The notes under the pieces are model-generated. The model saw nothing but the letters and a program-made list of their open reading frames with translations, did no database searches and was not told where the DNA came from. A DNA stretch of 63,341 bases, from contig DATJJW010000234.1 in the NCBI GenBank assembly GCA_035491935.1, positions 1 to 63,341 of the forward strand. The letters are read 5' to 3'. Position 1 is the first letter of the stretch, and every line of letters starts with the position of its first letter. The stretch is from DATJJW01 sp035491935. GTDB lineage: Bacteria; Pseudomonadota; Alphaproteobacteria; ATCC43930; CGMCC-115725. Both the position numbers and the translations under genes were made by a program. Shown here piece by piece: positions 17,865-25,770 of this stretch.

Positions 17865-17885
17865 TGGTGCAGACCGTCCATTGGT
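17852..17885. repeat. Perfect 17-bp tandem duplication
   Basis: GCAGACCGTCCATTGGT occurs twice without a gap (17852-17868 and 17869-17885). Each copy contains the start codon context of the DHA2 remnant, so this is probably a local slippage duplication in decaying DNA. Confidence 0.9.
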
Positions 17886-17898
17886 ATGGTCTCCGCAC

Positions 17899-18321
17899 TC
17901 ATCGCGGCGGTTCCTCGGGATATTGCGTTGCCTCGGCGGGAATGACGATGCCGGGCAGCTTGCGGCTGGTCCAGATGTGGATGGCGGTTGAGGTGTCCAG
18001 GGCGATGTCAAGTGCGCCGGCCCGGATGCCGATGATGTCGGGTGCCGACGAGCGCACATGCCAGAGGCGGCTGCCACAGGCCTCGCAGAAGGCGCATTCC
18101 AGCGTGTTGCCACTGTCGGTCGGCCGCGTCCAGAGGTGTGGGGTGCCGCGCGTGAGCGAGAAATCGGCACGCCGCACCGGTACGGACATGCCGAAGGCCG
18201 AGGTCGACTGCTTGCGGCATTCGAGGCAGTGACAAACAAACAGGCCGAGCGGATGGCCGCTGCAGGCGAATGCGACGGCGCCGCATTGGCAGCGGCCGGT
18301 GAGCGCGGGGCCGGTCAGCAT
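17899..18321 (-). CDS. GFA-family zinc-binding protein
   Basis: 140 residues. Cysteines follow the glutathione-dependent formaldehyde-activating enzyme (GFA) pattern: CQCGAVAF, CHCLECRK and CEACGSRLW, which bind structural and catalytic zinc. The start overlaps the upstream hydrolase stop by 7 bp, so the two are co-translated. Most GFA-fold proteins are of unknown function; formaldehyde activation is not supported by neighbours, although an aldehyde dehydrogenase lies just beyond on the other strand. Confidence 0.85.
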   Translation of the reverse strand: MLTGPALTGRCQCGAVAFACSGHPLGLFVCHCLECRKQSTSAFGMSVPVRRADFSLTRGTPHLWTRPTDSGNTLECAFCEACGSRLWHVRSSAPDIIGIRAGALDIALDTSTAIHIWTSRKLPGIVIPAEATQYPEEPPR

Positions 18322-19091
18322 GCGGCACCGCTCCCCAGGAACTCGGCCATGGCGTCGCCCAGCTCGGGCCGTGTCACGGCGCTCATATGGTTGCCGGGGA
18401 TGGTGGCAAAGCGTGCGTCGGGCATGGTTCGGGCCAGCGCCTCGGCCGAGCCGTTGTCGTAGTCCTCGGCGCCGGCCAGCACCAGGGCCGGCCGGTTCAG
18501 GCGCGCAAGCGTCGCCTCGTCGGTGTCGACGAAGGTGTCGAGAAGATGCAGCAGTGCCTCCGGATCGCCGCCGACGGTCTTGAGGAACGCCTCGGCCATC
18601 CACTCGGGCGAGCCGCGCTCGAACTGGCCGAGATGGGTCAGGATATGGCGGAAATGCGCGCCGCGCTCGGCCGTACGGATGATGCCCTCCAGCCCCATGC
18701 CGGCGATGATGACGCGGGTTGGCGTCGCGCCGCGCGCCAGCATGCGGATCGCCGTCCGGCCGCCCAGCGAATAGCCGCCGAGATCGTAGTCGTCGAGCCC
18801 CAGATGCTCGATCAGGGCGAAGCCGTCATCGGCCAGCACATCAGGCGGATAGGCATCCGGATTGTGTGGCCGGGCGCTGTCGCCGTGGGCGCGCAGATCC
18901 GGCATCACCACCCTATAGCCCTTGGCCGCGATCTTCGCCGCATGGCCGTAGCGCAGCCAATTGACCGTCGCGGTCGAGAAGAAACCATGGACCAGTACCA
19001 GCGGCCGGCCTTCGCCGATCTCGCGATAGGCCAGCTCGATGCCGTCGCGGCCATGGAAGCGATGAGCGGAGGGTTGCTCGGGTGATGCCAT
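18315..19091 (-). CDS. Cytosolic alpha/beta hydrolase
   Basis: 258 residues from the ATG at 19091, without a signal peptide. It shows VLVHGFFST, the nucleophile elbow GGYSLGGRT, AGAEDYDN (acid) and GNHMSAV (His), a complete alpha/beta hydrolase triad. It is co-transcribed with the GFA protein and divergent from the aldehyde dehydrogenase. Substrate cannot be deduced. Confidence 0.85.
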   Translation of the reverse strand: MASPEQPSAHRFHGRDGIELAYREIGEGRPLVLVHGFFSTATVNWLRYGHAAKIAAKGYRVVMPDLRAHGDSARPHNPDAYPPDVLADDGFALIEHLGLDDYDLGGYSLGGRTAIRMLARGATPTRVIIAGMGLEGIIRTAERGAHFRHILTHLGQFERGSPEWMAEAFLKTVGGDPEALLHLLDTFVDTDEATLARLNRPALVLAGAEDYDNGSAEALARTMPDARFATIPGNHMSAVTRPELGDAMAEFLGSGAAC

Positions 19092-19193
19092 CGCGGGCGG
19101 TCTTCTCCACAAAGCTTGGGAACATCCTCGCAAGTTCGTCAATCGCGGCGGCTTTGGCAAGTCCTTGAGCCACCTCGGCATTGCTCCGCTACG

Positions 19194-19227
19194 AATATCG
19201 CTATATATCGCTGGATATAACGATATT
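19194..19227. promoter_or_regulatory. ATATCG repeat cluster upstream of aldehyde dehydrogenase
   Basis: ATATCGCT occurs at 19195-19202 and 19205-19212 (10-bp period), and AATATCG (19194-19200) is mirrored by CGATATT (19221-19227). The cluster ends 19 bp before the start codon. A regulator half-site array is likely, but no adjacent regulator gene is present. Confidence 0.4.
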
Positions 19228-19245
19228 GAAGCGGGAGTGGTGGTC

Positions 19246-20700
19246 ATGCAGTTCACGGCCGATCGCATGTTGATCGACGGCGCGTTGGTCGCCAGCGAGA
19301 GCAATGAATGGGATGATTCCGTCAATCCCGCGACCGAGCAGGCCATCGGCCGTTCGCCCGCCGCCACGGCCAAGGACGTCGACCGCGCCGTCGCCGCCGC
19401 GCAGAAGGCGGCACCCGGCTGGGCGGCGCTGCATGCTCGCGAGCGTGCCGCCATCCTGCGCCGCCTGGGTGCGGCCATGCAGGCCAAGCAGAAGGAGCTT
19501 TTGGAGGTCGAGGTGACCGACACCGGCAACACGATCACGCCGATGCGCGGCGATGTGAACGCCACCGTCAACACCATCGACCATATGACGGGGCTGGGCT
19601 ACGAACTGAAGGGCGAGACCATCCCGGCCTCGACCGGCAATCTGCATTATTCGACGCGCCAGCCCTTTGGCGTGGTCGGCCGCATCGTGGCGTTCAACCA
19701 CCCGATTCTGTTCCTGGTCGCGCGCTCCATGCCGGCGCTGGTCGCGGGCAACACCATGGTGATCAAGCCGTCGGAGACGAGCCCGCTTTCGGCACTGGCC
19801 ATCGCCGAGATCGCCAAAGACATCCTGCCACCCGGCGTGTTCAACATCGTCACCGGCGGCCGCACGGTGGGCGACGCCATCGTCCGCCACCCGAAGATCA
19901 AACGCCTGTCCTTCATCGGCTCGGTGCCGACCGCCATGGCGATCCAGCGCGCGGCGGCGGAGGTCGCGGTCAAGAAGGTGACGCTGGAACTGGGCGGCAA
20001 GAACCCGATGATCGTCTTCCCCGATGTCGACCTCGACGAGGTGGCAGAGGCCGCGGTCAAGGGCATGAACTTCACCTGGTCCGGCCAGTCCTGCGGCTCG
20101 CTCTCGCGCCTGATGCTGCATGAATCGATCTACGATGCGGTGCTGGAGCGGGTGGTCGCCCGCGTGGCCGCGCTGAAGGTCGGCGACCCGATGCGCGACG
20201 ACACCGATATGGGGCCGGTCAATTCCAGGGTGCAGTACGAGAAGGTGCAGCGCTATGTCGGCATTGCCAAGGACGACGGCGCCCGATTGATGACGGGCGG
20301 TGCGCGGCCGGAAGGCGCGATGTTCGAGCGGGGCTACTGGATCCGGCCGACCGTCTTCGCCGGGGTCGAGGGGCATATGCGCATCGCCCAGGAGGAGGTA
20401 TTCGGGCCGATCCTGTCGGTGCTGAAATGGTCGAACCTCGACCAGGCGATCGAAGTCGCCAACAGCACGCAATACGGCCTGACCGCCGCCATCTGGACCC
20501 ACGATATCGGCAATGCACTGGGCACCGCCGCGCGCATCAATTCCGGGTACCAATGGGTCAACGGCTATTCGACCCATTTCATTGGCACGGGCTTTGGCGG
20601 CATGGGCAATTCCGGCGTCGGCCGCGAGGAATGCCTGGAGGACATCCTCTCCTATACCGAGACCAAGACCGTCCACGTCATCCTGAACCGGAAGCGCTGA
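19246..20700 (+). CDS. NAD(P)-dependent aldehyde dehydrogenase
   Basis: 484 residues from the ATG at 19246 (GGGAG eight bases upstream). The catalytic Glu is in LELGGKNP and the nucleophile Cys in WSGQSCGS; the cofactor-fold segments VIKPSETSPLSAL and GFGGMGNSGVGREECLED are present. This is the ALDH superfamily, close to betaine/semialdehyde-type enzymes that oxidise an aldehyde to an acid. The substrate is unknown. It is convergent with the histidine kinase gene, separated by 12 bp. Confidence 0.9.
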   Translation: MQFTADRMLIDGALVASESNEWDDSVNPATEQAIGRSPAATAKDVDRAVAAAQKAAPGWAALHARERAAILRRLGAAMQAKQKELLEVEVTDTGNTITPMRGDVNATVNTIDHMTGLGYELKGETIPASTGNLHYSTRQPFGVVGRIVAFNHPILFLVARSMPALVAGNTMVIKPSETSPLSALAIAEIAKDILPPGVFNIVTGGRTVGDAIVRHPKIKRLSFIGSVPTAMAIQRAAAEVAVKKVTLELGGKNPMIVFPDVDLDEVAEAAVKGMNFTWSGQSCGSLSRLMLHESIYDAVLERVVARVAALKVGDPMRDDTDMGPVNSRVQYEKVQRYVGIAKDDGARLMTGGARPEGAMFERGYWIRPTVFAGVEGHMRIAQEEVFGPILSVLKWSNLDQAIEVANSTQYGLTAAIWTHDIGNALGTAARINSGYQWVNGYSTHFIGTGFGGMGNSGVGREECLEDILSYTETKTVHVILNRKR

Positions 20701-20712
20701 CGGCACCCCGCT

Positions 20713-22083
20713 TCAGGTTCGGGTCATCCGGGGGAATTCGAAGGTGACGCGCAGACCCGGCGCGGTGTCCGCCAGGGTGACCTTGCAATTGTGGCAGGCG
20801 GCGATGGCCGCGACCAGGCTGAGGCCCAGCCCGCTGCCCGGCCCGCGCCGGGCGGGGTCGCAGCGGAAGAAACGGCGGAATACCAGATCGTGCTGGGTTT
20901 CCGGGATGCCGGGGCCGTTATCCTCGACCGTGACGCGGATGGCGTCGTCGGTCGACAGCCCGCGCACCTGGATCTCGGTCATGACCGGGGTGTGGCGCAG
21001 CGCGTTCTCGATGACGTTGGCGAAGAGCTGAAGCAGCAATTGCCGGTCGCCCACCACCGTCAGGCCGGGTGCGACGATTTCGGTGAGGATCTGGTGTTTC
21101 TCCTCGGTGATCGGCATGTAGACCTCGACCGCCGTCAGCAGCACCTCGGTCAAATCCACGGGCTGGAACTGGGTCGCTGGCGACGTCGATTCCAGTCGTG
21201 AAATCCGCAGCAGCGCGTCGAAGATCTCCAGGATGGAATCGATGTCGCGCAGCGTCTTCTCGTATCCCAGCCGCAGGGAGAACACGTCCTGCTCGCGGTG
21301 CAGCGTCACCTCGACCCGTTGGCGTAACCGGGTGAGCGGCGTGCGCAGATCGTGGGCGATGTCGCTCGATACCTGCCGGATGCCGTCCATCAGCCCCGTG
21401 ATGCGGTCCAGCATCGCGTTCAGGCTGACGACCAGATGGTCGAATTCATCGTTGCTGCCGCGCAGCGGGATACGGCGCTTCATGTCGCTGTCGACGATCT
21501 CGCGGCTGGCGCGGCTCAACGCCTCGACGCGGCCGAGAATGCTCAAGCTCATGAAGGTGCCACCGATCAGGGACAGGACCAGGGTGACCAGCATGCCCCA
21601 CAGGAACGCCTTGACCATGGCCTGGCGCATCTGGTGCATCTGATAGGTGCTGAGCGCCACGAACAGGAACACGTCGTTGGGCAGTCTCACCCCTCTGCCT
21701 CGCAGAGTCTTGCCTTCGTCCGGATCCATCTGGTTCGGCTGTTCCGAGATGCCCAGTGTCGGCGTCATCGCCGGTAGGTTGCCGGCCAGCCGATGCCCGT
21801 CGCGGTCCTGCAGCAGATAGGAGAAATCCGCGGAAGTCTTGGCGAGCAGATCGACCGTGGATTTCAGCGAGTCGATATCCTGGGTCTTGGCGTCGGCCTT
21901 GATCTCGCCGATCTCGCTCGCCACCGAGTTATCGATCTGCCGTGCCATGGAATCCGCCGCCGCCCAATAGAATACCAGGAACAGCACCAGGCAGCAGAAT
22001 AGGAAGAAACCGGAATAAAGCAGCGTCAGCCGGAAGCTGGACGTCCTGAAGATCTTAGGCAAGGGCACGGAGGCGGTACCCAT
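20713..22083 (-). CDS. Sensor histidine kinase
   Basis: About 456 residues from ATG 22083 (a GTG at 22089 is also possible), overlapping the response-regulator end. Membrane helix 1 (about 18-42) and helix 2 (about 160-183) flank a periplasmic domain of about 115 residues, followed by HAMP, then the phospho-accepting His in SSDIAHDLRTPLTRL, and the ATPase boxes NVIENALRHTP, DNGPGIP and GSGLGLSLV. All kinase motifs are present. It should phosphorylate the overlapping regulator in response to a periplasmic or envelope signal. Confidence 0.9.
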   Translation of the reverse strand: MGTASVPLPKIFRTSSFRLTLLYSGFFLFCCLVLFLVFYWAAADSMARQIDNSVASEIGEIKADAKTQDIDSLKSTVDLLAKTSADFSYLLQDRDGHRLAGNLPAMTPTLGISEQPNQMDPDEGKTLRGRGVRLPNDVFLFVALSTYQMHQMRQAMVKAFLWGMLVTLVLSLIGGTFMSLSILGRVEALSRASREIVDSDMKRRIPLRGSNDEFDHLVVSLNAMLDRITGLMDGIRQVSSDIAHDLRTPLTRLRQRVEVTLHREQDVFSLRLGYEKTLRDIDSILEIFDALLRISRLESTSPATQFQPVDLTEVLLTAVEVYMPITEEKHQILTEIVAPGLTVVGDRQLLLQLFANVIENALRHTPVMTEIQVRGLSTDDAIRVTVEDNGPGIPETQHDLVFRRFFRCDPARRGPGSGLGLSLVAAIAACHNCKVTLADTAPGLRVTFEFPRMTRT

Positions 22084-22729
22084 TGCCACGCACAGTCTGG
22101 ATCAAGTCCGGCTTGTCGCCCCGGCTGAGCTTGGCGCGCAGCCGGCTGATATGGGTTTCGACGACGTTGGTGCGTGGGTCGAAATGCAGGCCCCAGACGT
22201 TCTCCAGCAGCATGGCGCGGGTCACGACCTGGTCGGAATAGCGCATCAGATATTCCAGGAGCTGGAATTCCCGTGGCTGGAGGTCGATGGCGCAACCACC
22301 GCGAAAGACCTTGTGCGCGATGAGGTCGATTTCGAGATCGGCAATGCGCAGCACGGTAGTGACGGTCGTCCGGGACCGCCGTCCCAGCGCCTGCACCCTG
22401 GCCAGCAATTCGGACAGGGCGAAGGGCTTGGCCAGATAGTCGTCACCGCCGGCATTCAGCCCGGCGACCCGCTCGTCGATGCCGCTCAGCGCCGTAAGGA
22501 ACAGGACCGGCGCCTCGATCCCTTCGGCCCGCAAGCGGCGTACGACGGAAACGCCGTCGAGCTCAGGCAGCAACCGGTCGACGATAATGATATCCCAGCC
22601 CCCGTTGCGTGCCGTGGCAAGCCCTTCTGGGCCGTCCTTCGCCAGCGAAACCGCATGACGCTCCTCCCGCAGGCTCTGCGCCACATAGGCGGCAGTTTCC
22701 GGGTCATCTTCGATCATCAATATGTTCAA
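22055..22729 (-). CDS. OmpR-family response regulator
   Basis: 224 residues. The receiver has acidic pocket EDD (residues 8-9), phosphorylated Asp51 in IIVDRLLPELDG, the Thr in LFLTAL and Lys in AKPFALSELLARV. The C-terminal winged helix has QPREFQLLEYLMR and TNVVETHISRLRAKL, the OmpR/PhoB DNA-binding pattern. GAGGTGA precedes the start. It lies divergent from a porin gene, which is its most likely target. Confidence 0.93.
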   Translation of the reverse strand: MNILMIEDDPETAAYVAQSLREERHAVSLAKDGPEGLATARNGGWDIIIVDRLLPELDGVSVVRRLRAEGIEAPVLFLTALSGIDERVAGLNAGGDDYLAKPFALSELLARVQALGRRSRTTVTTVLRIADLEIDLIAHKVFRGGCAIDLQPREFQLLEYLMRYSDQVVTRAMLLENVWGLHFDPRTNVVETHISRLRAKLSRGDKPDLIQTVRGNGYRLRALA

Positions 22730-23058
22730 GGTTCACCTCGAATGACTTCGACATTTCTACGCCGTCGCCGCCAATGGTCAAGTTAACGTTTCCCATATTG
22801 GAATCAAAATCAATCTCGCCGACACGATCCGCTTGTGCCAAATAATACTGGCTCCATCTTCGGTTGAAGACAAAGATACCCCAGTCTAGCATCAGAAATT
22901 TGATGCCACTTCTATTGTATAATCGACGCAAATCAAATCCGTTATATACAAATTTGTATAAATCATTACCCGACTTTACTTATGGTGAAGCGGTAGGAAT
23001 TCGATTAAATCCTTCCATACCGGAATAAATCCGGGGTCAAAAAACCCAGGGGGGATTC
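22730..23058. promoter_or_regulatory. AT-rich divergent promoter region (regulator / porin)
   Basis: 329 bp, markedly richer in A and T than its surroundings. It contains the 16-bp palindrome at 22945-22960 and a small hairpin CCGGA-ATAAA-TCCGG (23020-23034). A TTG-initiated 75-codon frame on the minus strand reaches into the regulator start, but has no convincing ribosome site. No other gene is seen. Confidence 0.6.
22945..22960. promoter_or_regulatory. 16-bp perfect palindrome upstream of porin
   Basis: TATACAAATTTGTATA reads identically on both strands and lies 98 bp upstream of the porin start codon. The half-site length suits a dimeric regulator, but OmpR-family proteins usually prefer direct repeats, so another factor may bind it. 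Confidence 0.5.
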
Positions 23059-24327
23059 ATGAAGAAGGCATTGCTGGGCACTACTGCCCTCATGTCCGCG
23101 GCATTGCTGCCGCATGCCGCCATGGCGCAGAGCGCGCCCAAGACGGCGACGGACCTGCCCGTTCAGCTAAGCATCAGCGGCTATTTCCAAGGTGGCTATC
23201 TCCTTAATCTTCACGAGAACGCCAATCCGCCGGGCGGCACGAACACGGGCATCGATACCGGCTACAAGCATCAGCCGGGCATGGTGCAGGAATATGGCTA
23301 CATCACCTTCTCGGGAAACACGAAATTCCAGAATGGCTGGGGCGGCGGCGCCTTCATCCAGATGTACGATTTCAGCCATCTGTCCCCGACCAACCAGCAG
23401 GGCACGAAATCCCAAGTCAAGCAGTCCTTTGCGCGTATAACCAACGACAATCTGGGCGAGCTGCGCATCGGCGACGTGACCGATACCCGCCGTGCCAAGG
23501 CGGTCATCGCGCCGGAATTCGCGCCCAACACGATGTTCAGCGCCAACTCGCCGAACCTGGCTCTCGTCAATTCCGGCATCATATCGAACACGACCACCGC
23601 GTCCTTCGGTACCAAGAACCCGACGCAGATGGTCTACTACTCGCCGACCATCCAGGGTTTCCAGTTCGGCTTCTCCTATGCGCCGGACGTCTCGACGGGC
23701 GATACCGGCCCGAACCCGTCGGCCTTCGTCAACGCCAGCAAGCCCGGCTCCTTCTACAACGACTATTCGTTGACCCTGCTGTGGTCAGGCAATGTGGGGG
23801 GCGTCAAGATCGCGAGCAACGTCTCGTTCCAGCGCGCGGCGCAGAAGCAGGAAAATCCGCCGCCGACGAAGGCGCCGTTCAACCGTGGCAATCCGATGGC
23901 CTACAACGCCGGCATCTCGGCGACGCGGGGACCGTTCTCGATCGGTATCTCCTATGAGCAGCTGGAGAATCTGGGCGGCGGCGGTGTCCTGGCCGGCGAC
24001 AATCCCGCCGGCATCTCGGCCGGTATCGGCGGCACCCTCAACAAGACCGTCGACGTCGGCTTCACCTACCAGATCGGCAAGTGGACGACCGGCGCCGAGT
24101 TCAGCCGCGGCATGTACAAGAACGTCTACGGCCTGGGCACCGGCACGCCGAAGTTCAATGAGCTCATAGCCGGCGGCTCCTACCTGCTCGGCCCCGGCGT
24201 CTCGCTCGTGGGCGCTCTCGAACTCAACGACTACGACACTGGCGGGACCCAGTACACCACCCATGGTAGCGCCCCCGTGGGCTATACGGGCGTCACCCTG
24301 CTGACCGGTACCAACATCAGTTTCTAG
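23059..24327 (+). CDS. Outer-membrane porin (alphaproteobacterial type)
   Basis: 422 residues with a signal peptide (cleavage after about AAMAQ). The mature chain alternates polar and hydrophobic residues as in beta-barrels (GYITFSGNTKFQNGWGGG, LGELRIGDV, MVYYSPTIQGFQFGFSYAP) and ends in Phe (TNISF), the barrel-assembly signal. It should form a trimeric diffusion channel. GGGGGG precedes the start. A very stable hairpin separates it from the beta-propeller gene, so expression may be partly coupled. The divergent two-component system probably regulates it. Confidence 0.9.
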   Translation: MKKALLGTTALMSAALLPHAAMAQSAPKTATDLPVQLSISGYFQGGYLLNLHENANPPGGTNTGIDTGYKHQPGMVQEYGYITFSGNTKFQNGWGGGAFIQMYDFSHLSPTNQQGTKSQVKQSFARITNDNLGELRIGDVTDTRRAKAVIAPEFAPNTMFSANSPNLALVNSGIISNTTTASFGTKNPTQMVYYSPTIQGFQFGFSYAPDVSTGDTGPNPSAFVNASKPGSFYNDYSLTLLWSGNVGGVKIASNVSFQRAAQKQENPPPTKAPFNRGNPMAYNAGISATRGPFSIGISYEQLENLGGGGVLAGDNPAGISAGIGGTLNKTVDVGFTYQIGKWTTGAEFSRGMYKNVYGLGTGTPKFNELIAGGSYLLGPGVSLVGALELNDYDTGGTQYTTHGSAPVGYTGVTLLTGTNISF

Positions 24328-24343
24328 TACCGCCTTGCCACGT

Positions 24344-24375
24344 CATGCCTTGGGGGGTCGCTCCCCCGGGGCATG
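24344..24375 (+). terminator. 14-bp RNA stem-loop after porin gene
   Basis: Left arm 24344-24357 (CATGCCTTGGGGGG) and right arm 24362-24375 (TCCCCCGGGGCATG) pair at every position when G-U pairs are allowed, with a TCGC tetraloop-sized loop. There is no T tract. It could be a terminator or a 3'-end stabiliser that lets the porin mRNA exceed the downstream gene. Confidence 0.6.
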
Positions 24376-24448
24376 CGGCCGGGACGGCGAGCTGCCGCCG
24401 CCAGGTCGCGCCAATCATCCGGAACTGCGCAGCCAAGGGAAGACAACA

Positions 24449-25528
24449 GTGAAGACCATCTCGACCCTCAAATACGCCGGCCTGCTCGCCTGCGCGTTCG
24501 GCATCCTTGCCGCCATGCCGGGACAGTCGCATGCGGCCAATGTCTCGCAGATCGGCACCATCCCCGTTCCCGGTACGAAATTCGACAATTTCGACATCAG
24601 CAACATCGATCCGGCGGCCGGCCAGCTCTACATCTCCGACCGCTCGAATGCGGGTGTCGACGTCATCGACACCCATGCCGACAAGTTCCTCTATCGCGTC
24701 GGCGGCTTCGTCGGCTCCAAAGAGAAGAATTCCGGCAGTGGCCCGGACGGCGTCGTCGCCGTGCCGGAGATGAAGCAGATCTGGGCCGGCGACGGCGACA
24801 GCACGCTGAAGGTCATCGACAACTCGACCCCGCCCGGCAAGCTCATCGCCACTGTGCCGACCGGCGGCAAGAAGCGGGTCGACGAAATGGCCTATGATGC
24901 CCGCGACGGGCTGGTCGTGGCGGCCAACAATGCCGATGAGCCGGCCTTCATGACCCTGTTCTCGACCAAGGACCACAAGATTCTGGCCAAGGTCATCGTG
25001 CCGGAGGCCAGCGATGGCATCGAGCAGCCGGAATATGTCGCCGATACCGGCATGTTCTATGTCTCGGTCCCCGCTTACGAAAAAAGCGGCCATGGCGCGG
25101 TCGCGGTCTTCAACCCGATAACCATGAAGGTCGTGAAGTTCTTTCCGATCAATGGCTGCGAGCCGTCGGGCCTGGTCCATGGGCCGGGGTCGAAGCTGCT
25201 GGTCGGCTGCGCCGGCAAGAAGGGGACCCAGACCGTGGTCCTCGATTATGACACCGGCAAGACCACGAGCATCCCCCAAGTCAGCGGCGAGGACGAGGTG
25301 GCCTACAACCCCACCGTCAAGCAGTTCTACACCGCCTCGCGTGACTGGAAGGACGGTCCCGTGCTGGGCGTGATCGATGCCACCACCGACAAGTGGATCG
25401 GCAATCTGCAAACGGACAAGGGCGCCCATTCGGTCGCGGTCGACGACAAGACCAACAAGATTTTCGTGCCGATCCCGGCCGGAAAGAGCTGTCCGAACGG
25501 CTGCGTTGCGGTCTTCCAGGCTAAATAG
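24449..25528 (+). CDS. Secreted YncE-like beta-propeller protein
   Basis: 359 residues beginning at a GTG with AAGGGAAG upstream; the longer frame upstream includes the porin terminator and is unlikely. A signal peptide (about 1-29, cleavage near SHAA) precedes repeated blades with DVIDTHADKFLYRVGG, LKVIDNSTPPGKLIATV and LGVIDATTDKWIG, the YVTN/YncE pattern. Such proteins are periplasmic and often bind DNA or metal-containing partners, with no enzymatic activity known. It follows the porin gene and ends in a perfect hairpin. Confidence 0.8.
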   Translation: MKTISTLKYAGLLACAFGILAAMPGQSHAANVSQIGTIPVPGTKFDNFDISNIDPAAGQLYISDRSNAGVDVIDTHADKFLYRVGGFVGSKEKNSGSGPDGVVAVPEMKQIWAGDGDSTLKVIDNSTPPGKLIATVPTGGKKRVDEMAYDARDGLVVAANNADEPAFMTLFSTKDHKILAKVIVPEASDGIEQPEYVADTGMFYVSVPAYEKSGHGAVAVFNPITMKVVKFFPINGCEPSGLVHGPGSKLLVGCAGKKGTQTVVLDYDTGKTTSIPQVSGEDEVAYNPTVKQFYTASRDWKDGPVLGVIDATTDKWIGNLQTDKGAHSVAVDDKTNKIFVPIPAGKSCPNGCVAVFQAK

Positions 25529-25558
25529 CCTGGCGTGCGCACAGCCTGACCGGCAGCG

Positions 25559-25590
25559 GCTGCCACCCCGTAATCCCCCGGGGTGGCAGC
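25559..25590 (+). terminator. Perfect 11-bp hairpin after beta-propeller gene
   Basis: GCTGCCACCCC (25559-25569) pairs with GGGGTGGCAGC (25580-25590) across a 10-base loop, 31 bp after the stop. No long T run follows. Confidence 0.65.
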
Positions 25591-25770
25591 ATGCCGGTTC
25601 AAGCTTTCACTCCTGCCGGTCTTTCCTCCTGCAACGGCGTGCACGATATAGCCGGGCATCCATGCTAGACTGAGGTTGCTTGGGCGACGCCCAGCCGCGG
25701 CATGGCCGTGGTACCCATGTCCGGACCTTAGGGCCGCGACCTGGGGCTCCTCGCCCAGCAGGAGGACAGC

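Noticed and set aside
17852..17885. Possible CRISPR-like repeat
   Set aside because: Only two copies, no spacer between them, and no cas genes; better explained as a tandem duplication.
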